Source: Acidimicrobiales bacterium
Lineage (GTDB): Bacteria; Actinomycetota; Acidimicrobiia; Acidimicrobiales; AC-9
Reading direction: 5' to 3'
Assembly: GCA_036491125.1 (NCBI GenBank)
Contig: DASXCO010000158.1
Span: forward strand, 1 to 53,305
Length of the DNA: 53,305 nt
The translations under genes and the position numbers were made by a program. Shown one piece after another: positions 34,903-43,942 of this stretch. Below the pieces are notes generated by a model. That model did not search any database. It saw only the letters and a list, made by a program, of their open reading frames with translations, and had not been told where the DNA came from. Within the stretch, counting starts at the first letter, position 1, and each line of letters starts with the position of its first letter.

Positions 34903-36138
34903 ATGCGCAACAACAAGGTGAAACTGTCGGCTGCCGCCGTGGCCGTCGTACTCATGGTGGCTGCAGGCTGCAGCTCGTCGAGCACGAGCGGATCGAGCTC
35001 GGGCGGGGGCGGCAAGACGTTCACGGTCGGCGTGCTCACCGATCTCACCGGTCCCGCCGCGTCGGGGAACAAGACGAGCCCCCAGGGAGTCCAAGCAGGA
35101 GCGGTGTACGCCTCGAAACAGGGCTACACCATCAAGTACGTGACCGCCGACACCATGACCTCCCCGTCAACTGCGCTGTCGGCGGCACAGAAGCTCGTGC
35201 AGCAGAACCACGTCATCGCCGTGATCGCAGTCTCCTCCCTGGCCTTCTCCGCCGCCCCCTTCTTGACGGCCCAGGGGGTCCCCGTCATCGGCGTGGCCGA
35301 GGACGGGCCTGAATGGGTCAGCAGCAAGAACATGTTCTCTACGTTCGGGTTCCTGGACCCGTCGATTGTCACGACCACCTACGGTCAGTACTTCAAGATG
35401 CAGGGCGCCACGAATGTGGGCGCGCTCGGCTACAGCATCTCGCCGTCCTCGGCCGAATCGGCCAAGGGTGCGGCGGTCTCGGCCCAGGCGCTCGGGCTCA
35501 AGGCCGGCTATGTCAACGCCAACTTCCCCTTCGGCAGCACCAACGTCGAACCGGTTGCCTTGGCGATGAAGTCGGCGGGGGTGGACGGGGTCACTGCCTC
35601 CGCCGACCCCAACACCAACTTCGCCCTGATCACCGCGCTCAGGCAGTCAGGCGCCAACCCGAAGGTCGGGGTGTTCGCCACCGGTTACGGCGGCGACCTC
35701 CAGCAGGCCGGCCCCACGGCCCAGCAGGTAGCGCAAAACCTCTCCTTCCTCTTGGCCTGGGAGCCGATCGAGCTGCACACCTCGGCTACCGACCAGTTCC
35801 AAAGCGCCGCCAAGAGCGCCGGCATCACAGGCGACCCGACCTATGCCGAGTACGCGGGGTACACCTCGATCGCCATGCTCGTCCAGGGCCTGCAGGGCGC
35901 CGGCTCGAACCCGAGCCAGTCGTCGCTGATCAATTCCCTCTCTCACATCACCAGCTTCAACGCCGCTGGGCTGCTGGGGAGCCATCCGCTCAACCTCACT
36001 CAGCGAGTCGGCACCCTGGGACCCGACAACTGCTACTGGTTCACGAAGTACAGCGGGTCCACGTTCCAGCCGGTCTCCGGAGCCGTCCCGCTCTGCGGCA
36101 CCGTCGTCCAGGGCCAGAGGGTCTCCCCGTCATCTTGA
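34903..36138 (+). CDS. Liv-type substrate-binding lipoprotein of operon C
   Basis: A 411-residue solute-binding protein with a classical lipoprotein signal: MRNNKVKLSAAAVAVVLMVAAGC, lipobox AAGC with Cys23, then a Ser/Gly-rich tether. The mature part is a type I binding fold (FTVGVLTDLTGPAASGNKTS, PQGVQAGAVYASKQG) like HAAT receptors. It lies 72 bases after the ATPase gene, and GGAGAGAGA precedes the ATG. It is anchored outside the membrane and delivers ligand to the fused permease. It contrasts with the binding proteins of operons A and B, which carry N-terminal helices instead of a lipobox. Confidence 0.92.
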   Translation: MRNNKVKLSAAAVAVVLMVAAGCSSSSTSGSSSGGGGKTFTVGVLTDLTGPAASGNKTSPQGVQAGAVYASKQGYTIKYVTADTMTSPSTALSAAQKLVQQNHVIAVIAVSSLAFSAAPFLTAQGVPVIGVAEDGPEWVSSKNMFSTFGFLDPSIVTTTYGQYFKMQGATNVGALGYSISPSSAESAKGAAVSAQALGLKAGYVNANFPFGSTNVEPVALAMKSAGVDGVTASADPNTNFALITALRQSGANPKVGVFATGYGGDLQQAGPTAQQVAQNLSFLLAWEPIELHTSATDQFQSAAKSAGITGDPTYAEYAGYTSIAMLVQGLQGAGSNPSQSSLINSLSHITSFNAAGLLGSHPLNLTQRVGTLGPDNCYWFTKYSGSTFQPVSGAVPLCGTVVQGQRVSPSS

Positions 36139-36146
36139 CGCCAACA

Positions 36147-36872
36147 ATGGCAACGTATGTCCTCGTCCATGGTGGAGGCCATGGGGGATGGTGCTATCAG
36201 CGTGTCGCCCGCATCCTGCGCGCGGCAGGACATGACGTGTACACGCCGACAATGACCGGCGTGGGCGAGCGGTCGCACCTCCTCAGCCCTCAGGTCGATC
36301 TGGACCTCCACGTTCGCGACATCGTCACCGTGCTGGATTATGAAGACCTTCGTGAGGTGATCCTCGTGGGCCACAGCTATGGGGGCATGGTCATCACGGG
36401 CGCAGCCGATCGCGCCATCGATCGGATCGGTCGCCTTGTCTATCTCGATGCCGCCACACCGATGAACAACCAGTCTCTCGTCGACGTTGCCGGGCCGATC
36501 ATCGAGGCGATTCGCCCCCTCGGTCGGGTGGTCGACGGCATGGAGCTCGTGCTCCTGCCGGGACCCGACGCAGGCCGGCTCTACGGGGTGACGGACCCTG
36601 ATGACCTGGCGTGGATGGCCGAACGGCTGACCGCCCACCCGTGGAGGTGCTTCGAGCAGCCGCTCGAGCTCACGAACGAGAAGGCACTCCGGGCGTTGCC
36701 GCAATATCACATCGTCTGTACGTCCACACTGCCAACGCGAGATCCCGTCTTGATGCAGGAGGCGAGTGCTGCGGGACGCCTGTGGGACATCGATACAGGT
36801 CATGACCTGATGATCACCGAGCCTCAGTCAGTGGCCGAAGCACTCCTGCAACTCGCCGGCGGGCGTCCGTGA
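36147..36872 (+). CDS. Alpha/beta-hydrolase (EstC/plant methylesterase-like)
   Basis: A 241-residue esterase-like hydrolase. The oxyanion-hole segment is LVHGGGHGGWCY, the nucleophile Ser77 lies in VGHSYGG, and a catalytic His is likely in DTGHDLMI near 219. The short, lidded form resembles bacterial EstC and plant methylesterase/hydroxynitrile-lyase proteins. The ATG lies eight bases after the binding-protein stop; a TTG at 36135 overlapping that stop would add four residues. Tight linkage to operon C suggests it acts on the imported compound, for example by cleaving an ester. It lacks a signal peptide, so it is cytoplasmic. Confidence 0.88.
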   Translation: MATYVLVHGGGHGGWCYQRVARILRAAGHDVYTPTMTGVGERSHLLSPQVDLDLHVRDIVTVLDYEDLREVILVGHSYGGMVITGAADRAIDRIGRLVYLDAATPMNNQSLVDVAGPIIEAIRPLGRVVDGMELVLLPGPDAGRLYGVTDPDDLAWMAERLTAHPWRCFEQPLELTNEKALRALPQYHIVCTSTLPTRDPVLMQEASAAGRLWDIDTGHDLMITEPQSVAEALLQLAGGRP

Positions 36873-36923
36873 CGGCCCGTCGCATTCTCGGTCGGCTTTG
36901 ACTCACACCACATGACTCCCCGG

Positions 36924-38249
36924 CTAGACGGGGCTCGTCGGATCACGGGCGTAGCAGCTCAGGGCCCCAGTCGGGAAGGGCGCCTCCGCAAGGGACGGTG
37001 GGACCGCGAACGGTGGCGTGTGGGCTCGGAGCTCGAGGGTGTCGAGCAGGTTGCTGGCGTTGGCATCGCGATACGTGAGTGCGGGGAGGTTCCACTTGGT
37101 CTCGACGAGGCGAAGGATGGAGGTGTGGTCGTGGATCTGGTGTGAGACGTAGTCGCGCTTGGCCCAGGGTGACACCACGACGGCCGGGACCCGGAACCCG
37201 TAGTAGCTGTAGAGGTCTCCATAGGTGTCGTTGGCCGGCACGGCCGGGGGCACGGCGTCCGGCCGCACGGCAGGAGGGGGCGGGACGTGGTCGTAGTAGC
37301 CCCCATGCTCGTCATAGACGTAGACAAGGAGCGTGCGAGGCCACGCCGGGCTGTCGAGGACGGCTTCGATGATCCTGGACGCGTAGTACTCGCCCGTCCT
37401 GATGTCCTGGGGATTTTCCTCCGAGGCCTGCCAGCCCTCGGGGTCCACGAGGCTGAACCCAGGTAGCGTGCCGGCGGCGGCATCGGCGAAGAAGTCGGCC
37501 ACCGGCACGACCTTCCCCGGGTTGGTCTCGACCAGGTAGGGAAAGAGCCCTGTGGTCGGCAGGTCGACGAAGTAGTCCTTCCAGCTGATGCCATGGGCGT
37601 TGAGCCGGTCGAAGATGGTCCCGTTGGGAGGAGGGTGATCCGTCACCCCGGGAAGCGGGTCGCTGACCTGGCCCAGCGCCGTGGCGGCGATCAGGAATCG
37701 CCGGTTCGGATAGGTCTGGGCCATGACGGAAGCGAAGTAGCGGTCGCACACCGGGAAGCTCCGCGCCAGCGAGTAGTAGAAGGGAATGTCGCTTCCCGTC
37801 CAGTAGGCCATGGCGTCGCTGCTGGTCGCCTTCACGAACCCGTCGTTGCGACCGAAGTCCCACGATCGGTGGCTGGCATCCCAGTCCTGACCCACGTGGT
37901 AGTGGGCCTGGCACGTGGAAGGGGAGTGATAGGCCGGTACCGGTGTGCCGTCCGGCCCCGGACAGGATTGGAGCGGCTGGCCGTTCGCTCCGAGCCGGAA
38001 CCCGTCACCCCGACCGAGCATCCCGAAGTAGCAATCGAACGAGTGGTTCTCCATCATCAGGACGACGATGTGCTCGATCTGGGGCAAGGTGTCGACACCT
38101 TCGGGCAACCCAGGGAAGGGCCGGCTGCCAGGACGACGGAGCTCGGCCGCCAGAGCCCCCGGGATTCCGTTGAGGACAGGTCCGGCGGCCACCAGCCCGG
38201 CACCGGCCGCCATTCCCTTGAGCAGCGCTCTACGCGAGAAGGAGGTCAC
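36924..38249 (-). CDS. Secreted phosphoesterase (phospholipase C/acid phosphatase family), Tat signal
   Basis: A 441-residue exported phosphoesterase. The N terminus FSRRALLKGMAAGAGLVAAG is a twin-arginine signal. The mature enzyme begins with EHIVVLMMENHSFDCYFG, the metal and nucleophile motif of bacterial phospholipase C and AcpA-like phosphatases, and later has LVYVYDEHGGYYDHVPPP and HDHTSILRLVETKW. GTG 38249 was chosen because it places the RR motif five residues from the start; the longer frame adds 28 unlikely residues. It would release phosphate or head groups outside the cell. It stands alone, convergent with the esterase gene. Confidence 0.9.
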   Translation of the reverse strand: MTSFSRRALLKGMAAGAGLVAAGPVLNGIPGALAAELRRPGSRPFPGLPEGVDTLPQIEHIVVLMMENHSFDCYFGMLGRGDGFRLGANGQPLQSCPGPDGTPVPAYHSPSTCQAHYHVGQDWDASHRSWDFGRNDGFVKATSSDAMAYWTGSDIPFYYSLARSFPVCDRYFASVMAQTYPNRRFLIAATALGQVSDPLPGVTDHPPPNGTIFDRLNAHGISWKDYFVDLPTTGLFPYLVETNPGKVVPVADFFADAAAGTLPGFSLVDPEGWQASEENPQDIRTGEYYASRIIEAVLDSPAWPRTLLVYVYDEHGGYYDHVPPPPAVRPDAVPPAVPANDTYGDLYSYYGFRVPAVVVSPWAKRDYVSHQIHDHTSILRLVETKWNLPALTYRDANASNLLDTLELRAHTPPFAVPPSLAEAPFPTGALSCYARDPTSPV

Positions 38250-38454
38250 GCCTCGGCCTTCGCCGAGAGGTGGCCGCCCTCCTGCCGCCCTGCGTAGAGA
38301 TACGACGAAAGAGGCGGGTAATTGGTCACCCACCGCCGAATCGTCGCCTATCGTTCACCCACGAGACATCGTGAGCCGGGTCGACAGCCGACGGCGCAGG
38401 TGCGCTCCACGCTTCTCCGGCCTAACCACATGACGACATGAGCGCCGCTGCCCT

Positions 38455-39564
38455 CTACCCGATGTCGATGACAGTGCGCAGCCCCCGGAGCGAACGGGCG
38501 CCGTCGACGGCGTCGTTCACCTTCGTCAGGGGGAAGCGGGCCGTCACCATGGCGTCCAGGTCGAGGCGACCGGCCTGCCATAGGGCGACGAGCCTGGGCA
38601 CGTCGTATTGGGAGCTGACGGTGCCGAGCAGGCAGCCGATGAGGCGCTTCTCGGTTGCGGTGAATGTGACCACCGAGGGTATGGCGATTCCCTCGTCGAG
38701 CGGAGGGGCGCCGACGCAGACGGCCGTGCCGCCGGGCCGGACGACCGAGATGCACTGCTCGATGAGGTTTGCCTTGCCAGCAGTCTCGAAGGCGTAGTCG
38801 AAGCCCACGCCGGTGAGGTCGAGACCGGCGGTCGCGACGTCGTCGGTGAAGGGGTCGAGCACGTGAGTTGCGCCAAAGCGGCGCGCGGCCTCTCGACGCT
38901 CTGGGTCGGGCTCGACGACGGCAATCGTCGACGCGCCGGCCACGACGGCGCCTTGGGTGACCGAGATGCCGATGCCACCGGCGCCGAGTACGGCGACGGT
39001 CGCGCCCTCCTCGACCTTGGCAGTGTTGAGGACGGCGCCGACGCCGGTCTGCACGGCGCAGCCGAGGACGGAGGCGACGCCGAGGTCGACGTCGGGTGGG
39101 ATACGCACGACCCCGATCTCAGGCATCACTGCGTACTCGGCGAAGGCGGCGGTGGCGAGGCCCCGGTAGACCACCTGGCCACCCCGCTCGAGCGGCGAGG
39201 TGCCGTCGGGCATCGTCGAGGTGAACAGCGAGCTGCTGTGCTTCGCGCAGAGGGTCGGTTGGCGGCGAGCGCAGAAGTAGCACTGGCCGCAGCTCGGCAA
39301 CGGCGTGAGCACGACGGGGTCGCCGGGAAGGACCGTCGTCACGCCTGGCCCGACCTCGTCGACGACACCCGTCGCCTCGTGGCCGAGCACGACGGGCAGC
39401 GGCGACGGGAATCCTCCGTCGATGACGGACAGGTCGGAATGGCACACCCCGCAGTGGGCGACTCGGACGAGCACCTCGCCTGCCCTCGGGTCGCGCAGGC
39501 CGACCTCGTCGACGACCAGGGGCTGGTCGACTGCCTCGAGCACTGCCGCCGTCATTGCACGCAT
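38455..39564 (-). CDS. Zinc-dependent alcohol dehydrogenase (MDR)
   Basis: A 369-residue class III-like alcohol dehydrogenase. The catalytic zinc ligands are in HCGVCHSD and GHEATGVVDEVG. The structural zinc loop is CGQCYFCARRQPTLC. The cofactor site is AVLGAGGIGISVTQGAV, followed by an acidic VVEPD that favours NAD. The start is ATG 39564, with an ATG three codons later as an alternative. It is divergent from the haloperoxidase-like gene, sharing about 200 bases of control DNA. Oxidation of an alcohol or a formaldehyde-type adduct is possible, as with mycobacterial AdhD/MscR relatives. Confidence 0.92.
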   Translation of the reverse strand: MRAMTAAVLEAVDQPLVVDEVGLRDPRAGEVLVRVAHCGVCHSDLSVIDGGFPSPLPVVLGHEATGVVDEVGPGVTTVLPGDPVVLTPLPSCGQCYFCARRQPTLCAKHSSSLFTSTMPDGTSPLERGGQVVYRGLATAAFAEYAVMPEIGVVRIPPDVDLGVASVLGCAVQTGVGAVLNTAKVEEGATVAVLGAGGIGISVTQGAVVAGASTIAVVEPDPERREAARRFGATHVLDPFTDDVATAGLDLTGVGFDYAFETAGKANLIEQCISVVRPGGTAVCVGAPPLDEGIAIPSVVTFTATEKRLIGCLLGTVSSQYDVPRLVALWQAGRLDLDAMVTARFPLTKVNDAVDGARSLRGLRTVIDIG

Positions 39565-39769
39565 CTCCGCACCTTCCTTACCGTTTGTGCGTCCGATGGC
39601 CGGAATGATACGGACGTCCCCCCCAGGCTGGAAGACCAGATTCTGGATGTCGGCCGACGCGAAGGCTCGGGTGAATTCTTTCGTAACCCCCTACCAAGCC
39701 ACGCATCACAAGGAGGAGACTATGCCCAGGGCCACCGAGTCGCTGACCCTGAGCAAAGGAGAGTGTCCG

Positions 39770-40600
39770 ATGCCTCGCATCACCGTCGGTAACGAGAACT
39801 CAGGCCCCATCGAGCTGTACTACGAGGATCACGGCTCGGGACAGCCCGTCGTGCTGATCCACGGCTACCCACTCGACGGGCACTCGTGGGAGAAGCAGGT
39901 TCCCGGGCTCCTCGGGGCCGGCAAGCGGGTGATCATGTACGACCGGCGCGGGTTTGGGCAGTCGAGTCAACCCACCACCGGCTACGACTACGACACCTTC
40001 GCAGCCGACCTCAAGGCGCTGGTGGATGAGCTCGATCTGCGAGGGGCCGTCCTGGCCGGGTTCTCGATGGGTACGGGCGAGGTCACGCGGTATCTCGGCA
40101 GCTACGGTTCCGACCGGGTGGCGAGGGCAGCCTTGTTCGGGCCGATCCCGCCGTTTCTGCTGCAGACCGGGGACAATCCACAAGGCGTGCCCCAGAGCGT
40201 CTTCGACGGGTTCGAGGAGACAATCAAGAAGGACCGCTACGGGTGGTTCAAGTTCTTCTTTGACAACTTCTACAACGTCGACAAGCTCCACGGGAGCCGC
40301 ATCAGCGACGAGGCCTGGAACGCGAGCTTCCAGGTGGCGGCGAGTTCATCCGCATACGCGACCCTCGCTTGCGTGGCGACCTGGCTGACCGATTTCCGTG
40401 CCGACCTCCCCAAGATCGATGTTCCTCTCCTCGTCGTCCAGGGCACTGAGGACCGGATCCTGCCCATCGACGCCACAGGGCGACGACTCCCAGAGCTCGT
40501 CAAGGACATCCGGTTCCTCGAGATCGAGGGCGGGCCACACAACATCGGCTGGACCCACCCCGACGAGGTGAACGAGGCCCTCCTCGACTTCCTCGGGTAA
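39770..40600 (+). CDS. Non-haem haloperoxidase/arylesterase-like alpha/beta-hydrolase
   Basis: A 276-residue hydrolase of the bromoperoxidase-esterase group. It begins MPRITVGNENSGPIELYYED, typical of the family. It has the oxyanion motif LIHGYPLDGHSW, nucleophile Ser99 in AGFSMGTGEV, an Asp in VVQGTEDRILPID and a His in GGPHNIGWTHPDE. AAAGGAGA lies seven bases before this ATG. A second in-frame ATG at 39722 also has a strong AAGGAGG five bases upstream and would add 16 residues. Both starts may be used. It is cytoplasmic and probably a perhydrolase or esterase. Confidence 0.9.
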   Translation: MPRITVGNENSGPIELYYEDHGSGQPVVLIHGYPLDGHSWEKQVPGLLGAGKRVIMYDRRGFGQSSQPTTGYDYDTFAADLKALVDELDLRGAVLAGFSMGTGEVTRYLGSYGSDRVARAALFGPIPPFLLQTGDNPQGVPQSVFDGFEETIKKDRYGWFKFFFDNFYNVDKLHGSRISDEAWNASFQVAASSSAYATLACVATWLTDFRADLPKIDVPLLVVQGTEDRILPIDATGRRLPELVKDIRFLEIEGGPHNIGWTHPDEVNEALLDFLG

Positions 40601-40613
40601 GGGGGCGCGTGAG

Positions 40614-41372
40614 TTAAAGCCCCGGGAAGGCGCGGCGTAGCTCTTCCAAAGTGTCGACGTCGCCGTTGACGGAGGGGGTGTGGTCCGGGTCTAGTCGTCC
40701 GTAGACGAGCCGGGCGAAGGCCTCGGCGGGAAGCACCAGATCTGGCTCGTGGCGGCTCTCTCCAGCTGCAAGAGCGACCTCGTCAGGGCTAAAAGTGATC
40801 GTGAAGTCTCGCCTCGGCTCGATCGTGCGCACGGCGACTGACCGGTCGCTGCCCGTCGGCTTGGCTGTGAAGCGGGCGATGAGCTCCAAGTTGTCGACCA
40901 CCTGCGCGGCGGCGTCGGGAGGCACGACCGCAGCAGGGTCGAGAGCGACCTCGATGTCCCAGGCGTGGAAGGCGTGCTCGTTGAGGCGTAGGCCCACGAA
41001 TCCATCGAAGTCGAGATTGACGGGTCCCAAGGAAAAGCGGAACCGTGACCGCTCGGACGCGGTCAGAGACTCGATTCGATCGAGGAGTCCCTGGTCGGCG
41101 ACGAGGGCGTCCTCAGCTTTCGAGCGGGGTGACTTGGCGTTCCAGGTGTCCCAGACCCCGGGAGCGAAGTCCTCCGGGGTCGGCTGGCCGAGCAAGGTGT
41201 CCTCGAGCCGCTGTCGCATGATGACGGCGCCGGAGCCGATGTGGGAGAGGACGTCCGCAATGTTCCAGTCGGTGGGGTAGGCGGGGGCTACGAGTTGGGT
41301 GTCGTCCAGGTCGCCAACCATGGCGTGCAGCCGGGCGACCGAGGATTGGAGGGCCTGAAGCGTTGTGTCCAT
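40614..41372 (-). CDS. Maleylpyruvate-isomerase-family mycothiol-dependent (DinB-fold) protein
   Basis: A 252-residue protein with an N-terminal DinB-like four-helix domain (PTDWNIADVLSHIGSGAVIMRQRL, with the conserved His in LSHIG, then LNEHAFHAWDIEVAL) and a small C-terminal sterol-carrier-like domain. These proteins bind a metal and use mycothiol as cofactor in actinobacteria. The ATG at 41372 is preceded by GGAAGG. The gene is convergent with the haloperoxidase-like gene (13-base gap). The exact reaction is unknown; isomerisation or thiol transfer are family options. Confidence 0.86.
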   Translation of the reverse strand: MDTTLQALQSSVARLHAMVGDLDDTQLVAPAYPTDWNIADVLSHIGSGAVIMRQRLEDTLLGQPTPEDFAPGVWDTWNAKSPRSKAEDALVADQGLLDRIESLTASERSRFRFSLGPVNLDFDGFVGLRLNEHAFHAWDIEVALDPAAVVPPDAAAQVVDNLELIARFTAKPTGSDRSVAVRTIEPRRDFTITFSPDEVALAAGESRHEPDLVLPAEAFARLVYGRLDPDHTPSVNGDVDTLEELRRAFPGL

Positions 41373-41400
41373 CGGGCACATCCTTCCCACCAGACGAGAT

Positions 41401-41416
41401 CGCCGGCAAGCCGGCG
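41401..41416 (-). terminator. GC-rich hairpin after HtrA-like gene
   Basis: CGCCGG and CCGGCG form a 6-base stem around CAAG, 15 bases past the protease stop codon and before the DinB-fold gene. There is no T-run. It fits a terminator separating the two minus-strand genes. Confidence 0.45.
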
Positions 41417-41430
41417 CCCCCGCTTACCGA

Positions 41431-42669
41431 TCAGGCGGCCGGACCGGTTGCGAGCGTCACGGTCGCGGTCTGCTGTTGGCCAGAGCCGTCGACCCAGCCA
41501 AGCTGAACCTTGTCACCCGGGTGATAGCTCTGCATGAGATTGGTGAGGGTCGTTGCCGAGTCGACGGTCTGGCCGCCGAGAGAGACGATCTCGTCGCCAG
41601 CCCCCAAGCCGGCGTGTTCGGCGGGAGATCCGGACTCGACGCCGGCCACTGGCGCCCCTGAGCTCAACGACCCATCGGACGAGTCAGAGGAAGCCTGGAT
41701 CTGCACACCCAAGAAGGCAGCGGGGCCGATGTGCACCGTGGATGACGAGTGGCCGGTCTCGATCTGCCTGGCGATTGTCAACGCCTGGTTGACGGGGATC
41801 GCGAATCCCTGGCTACCTCCCGACTGGAACTGGAACCCGCTCGAGGCCGCCGTGTCGATGGCTATCACCTGACCCGACGAGTTGACCAGAGGACCACCTG
41901 AGTCACCGGCCTGGATCCCAGCGTTGGTCTCGACGAGACCGGTCAACTGCTCCGACGTGCCCTCGCCCTGGTCGCTGGCGGTGATCGACTGGCCGAGGCC
42001 CGTGACGGTGCCGGTGGCGACGCTGGGTGTGCCTCCGACGCCGCCGGCATTGCCGACCGCGCTCACGGCATCTCCGACCGCGACCTTGGAGGAGTCCCCT
42101 AGAGCGACCGTCTTCAACCCCGAGGCGCCGGTGAGCTGCACCACGGCGATGTCATCGGTCCGGTCCGTACCGACGACAGTCGCGGCATACGTACGGCCGT
42201 TGTCGACATCGGTGACGTTGATGCTCGTGGCTCCGGCGACAACGTGGTTGTTCGTGAGTATCTCGCCCGAGGAGCTGAGCACGACCCCGGTTCCGGCGGC
42301 GGACCCGCCCTGGTAACCGAGCGCCGTGTTGATGTCGACGACACCCTGGTCGAGGCTCGTCGCGCTCGAGCCAGCGTTGGCCTTGGTCGCCGCGGTCGGG
42401 GTCGACGTGCTGTGCCCACCGAGCATCGCCACGCCCACCCCGGTGCTTGCGATCACGAAGATCGCAAGGGTTGCCGCGAGTGCCGCAAACGTTCGCGAGT
42501 GATTGCTCCTCGGCGGACGCGGAGCCCAGTCGGAGCGACCCCAGGGATCCTGGGACCAGGGGCCCCCGCTATCTCCACCAGCACCAGCGCTGATTGGTTC
42601 CTCGTCGCCCACGACGGTTGCGCCTGTTGCCGCGCCCCTTGCGCTGGGCGGTGCATCGAACTCGCTCAT
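41431..42669 (-). CDS. HtrA/DegP-like membrane-anchored serine protease with PDZ domain
   Basis: A 412-residue quality-control protease. It has a cytoplasmic Pro/Gly-rich tail (1-58), one membrane helix (about 61-84), a trypsin-like domain with His142 (TNNHVV), Asp173 (TDDIAVVQL) and Ser257 (AGDSGGP), and a C-terminal PDZ domain (about 315-405, AFLGVQIQAS and AGLGAGDEIVSLGG). The catalytic triad is complete. In actinobacteria such proteins degrade or process misfolded exported proteins. The ATG is followed by an acidic start, MSEFDAPPS. It is divergent from the TetR gene with a 156-base gap, so that regulator may control it. Confidence 0.95.
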   Translation of the reverse strand: MSEFDAPPSARGAATGATVVGDEEPISAGAGGDSGGPWSQDPWGRSDWAPRPPRSNHSRTFAALAATLAIFVIASTGVGVAMLGGHSTSTPTAATKANAGSSATSLDQGVVDINTALGYQGGSAAGTGVVLSSSGEILTNNHVVAGATSINVTDVDNGRTYAATVVGTDRTDDIAVVQLTGASGLKTVALGDSSKVAVGDAVSAVGNAGGVGGTPSVATGTVTGLGQSITASDQGEGTSEQLTGLVETNAGIQAGDSGGPLVNSSGQVIAIDTAASSGFQFQSGGSQGFAIPVNQALTIARQIETGHSSSTVHIGPAAFLGVQIQASSDSSDGSLSSGAPVAGVESGSPAEHAGLGAGDEIVSLGGQTVDSATTLTNLMQSYHPGDKVQLGWVDGSGQQQTATVTLATGPAA

Positions 42670-42825
42670 GGCGCCCTCTGACCTCTACTCTCCGGCTGGC
42701 GTCTTGCCAGTAGTCAGTAGAGTCCCGCGGCCTAGGAGTTCGCAGGGAGTCGACTGTGAACCAGCTAGGAAGATTCAAGGCTCTTATCCCGGGAAGCCGG
42801 AGCCGTAGCACCATATGTTGATCCG

Positions 42826-43659
42826 ATGAGCCACGACGACCCGCCCGGCGAGGCCGACCCGAGCTCGACCACTTGTCCCCAGCGGCCGGCAGAGAGCCCG
42901 CGCCTCAACTCCCGGGCTGCGCTCATCGACGCCGCCTTCGAGGAATTCTCGACCAAGGGCTACGAGTCAGCGACCGTCGCCGGGATCGCAGAGCGTGCCG
43001 GGGTCACGACTGGTGCGCTGTACACCCACTTCGATGGGAAGGTCGGCCTCCTGATCGAGACGCTCGGACTGACCCCTGTCGAGGACGTCATGCGGTCGAT
43101 CGCCGACATCGCGTCCCAGCCGTGGAGCGAGGTGTCGAAATCTGTCGGCCGAAGGATCGCAGCTCGTCCCGACCGCCGAACGCTCTTGCTCCTCGACCTG
43201 ATCGTGGTCGCGCGCAGAGACCCGCAGGTAGCGAGGATTCTGCGTCAGGGGCTCGAGGGGTACATGGGCGTCACTGTGCGAGCGACTACTGGGGGCGTCG
43301 CGCTGGGCATGCTCGACCCGGCGCTGGGGCCTGACGACCTGGCCCGGGTGCTTGCGCTGATGAACCTGGGAATGCTGGTCTTTGCCGCGCTCGATGAACC
43401 TTCTCCGTCCGAACAGGCCTTTGGTCGCATCGCCGACCTCCTTCTCCAGTCAGCTGGAGCCAGTGACGATGGCCAGCCCGCCGCGCTCGCCAGGGTTCGT
43501 GGCCGGGCTGCCACCGCCGAGCGGGCTCGGCGCGCGCTCCGCGACGGCATCGTCGAGGCCGTCGGCGAGGGACACAGTCTCCGACAGGTTGCGGGCGCGG
43601 CTGGGCTGTCCCATGAGCGTGTCCGACAGATCCTGCGCGAGCGGGATGAGTCCGCCTAG
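42826..43659 (+). CDS. TetR-family regulator with a second C-terminal HTH
   Basis: A 277-residue regulator. The N-terminal TetR HTH is clear (AALIDAAFEEFSTKGYESAT, then VAGIAERAGVTTGALYTHF, about 30-72), and a helical ligand-binding domain follows to about 210. The final 45 residues add a second helix-turn-helix, ending HSLRQVAGAAGLSHERVRQILRERD, which resembles the sigma-70 region 4 type of DNA-binding motif. The extra domain makes the protein about 70 residues longer than a typical TetR. No clear Shine-Dalgarno precedes the ATG. It is divergent from the protease gene and lies upstream of Liv operon B, so either could be a target. Confidence 0.87.
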   Translation: MSHDDPPGEADPSSTTCPQRPAESPRLNSRAALIDAAFEEFSTKGYESATVAGIAERAGVTTGALYTHFDGKVGLLIETLGLTPVEDVMRSIADIASQPWSEVSKSVGRRIAARPDRRTLLLLDLIVVARRDPQVARILRQGLEGYMGVTVRATTGGVALGMLDPALGPDDLARVLALMNLGMLVFAALDEPSPSEQAFGRIADLLLQSAGASDDGQPAALARVRGRAATAERARRALRDGIVEAVGEGHSLRQVAGAAGLSHERVRQILRERDESA

Positions 43660-43706
43660 ATAGCTGTCCGTGCCGACGGCGCAAGTCGGGAGCTGAGACC
43701 CAGCAT

Positions 43707-43734
43707 GGCGGGCCGTCGGCGCGGGATGCCCGCC
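43707..43734 (+). terminator. Possible terminator hairpin after TetR gene
   Basis: GGCGGGC (43707-43713) pairs with GCCCGCC (43728-43734) across a 14-base loop, 48 bases past the TetR stop. A short T-rich stretch (attcttt) follows about 10 bases later. Confidence 0.35.
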
Positions 43735-43800
43735 GCTCTCACCATTCTTTGTCAGAACCATTGACACCGACGGACCCGAATAACACCGAATTGGGCAAGA

Positions 43801-43824
43801 GTTTCCTTATGATTGCATGGAAAC
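43801..43824. promoter_or_regulatory. Inverted repeat upstream of Liv operon B
   Basis: GTTTCC (43801-43806) and GGAAAC (43819-43824) are perfect arms around a 12-base AT-rich spacer. The site lies 119 bases before the first gene of the operon, in the least GC-rich part of the gap. It is a candidate operator, possibly for the TetR just upstream. Confidence 0.4.
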
Positions 43825-43942
43825 CATAGTGCTGCTACGGTCCGGCGCCGAGTGTGCTGGGGATCGCGAGATCTGAACAGATTGACCGTTGGATCGTCCG
43901 GGAAACGGCCGTCGCTGGAGTGGCCGTGCGGAAGGGGGCCTG

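Noticed and set aside
35313-36146. Plus-strand frame running into the esterase gene from inside the binding-protein gene
   Set aside because: The upstream part is a shifted-frame shadow of the binding protein, rich in Arg/His/Gln. Only the part from 36147 is hydrolase-like, so this is not a fusion.
36918-36933. CCCCG/CGGGG hairpin at the end of the phosphoesterase gene
   Set aside because: It overlaps the stop codon and has only a 5-base stem, so it is a poor terminator candidate.
43761-43790. TTGACA as a -35 element upstream of Liv operon B
   Set aside because: No -10-like hexamer lies 16-18 bases downstream, so I could not support a promoter here.
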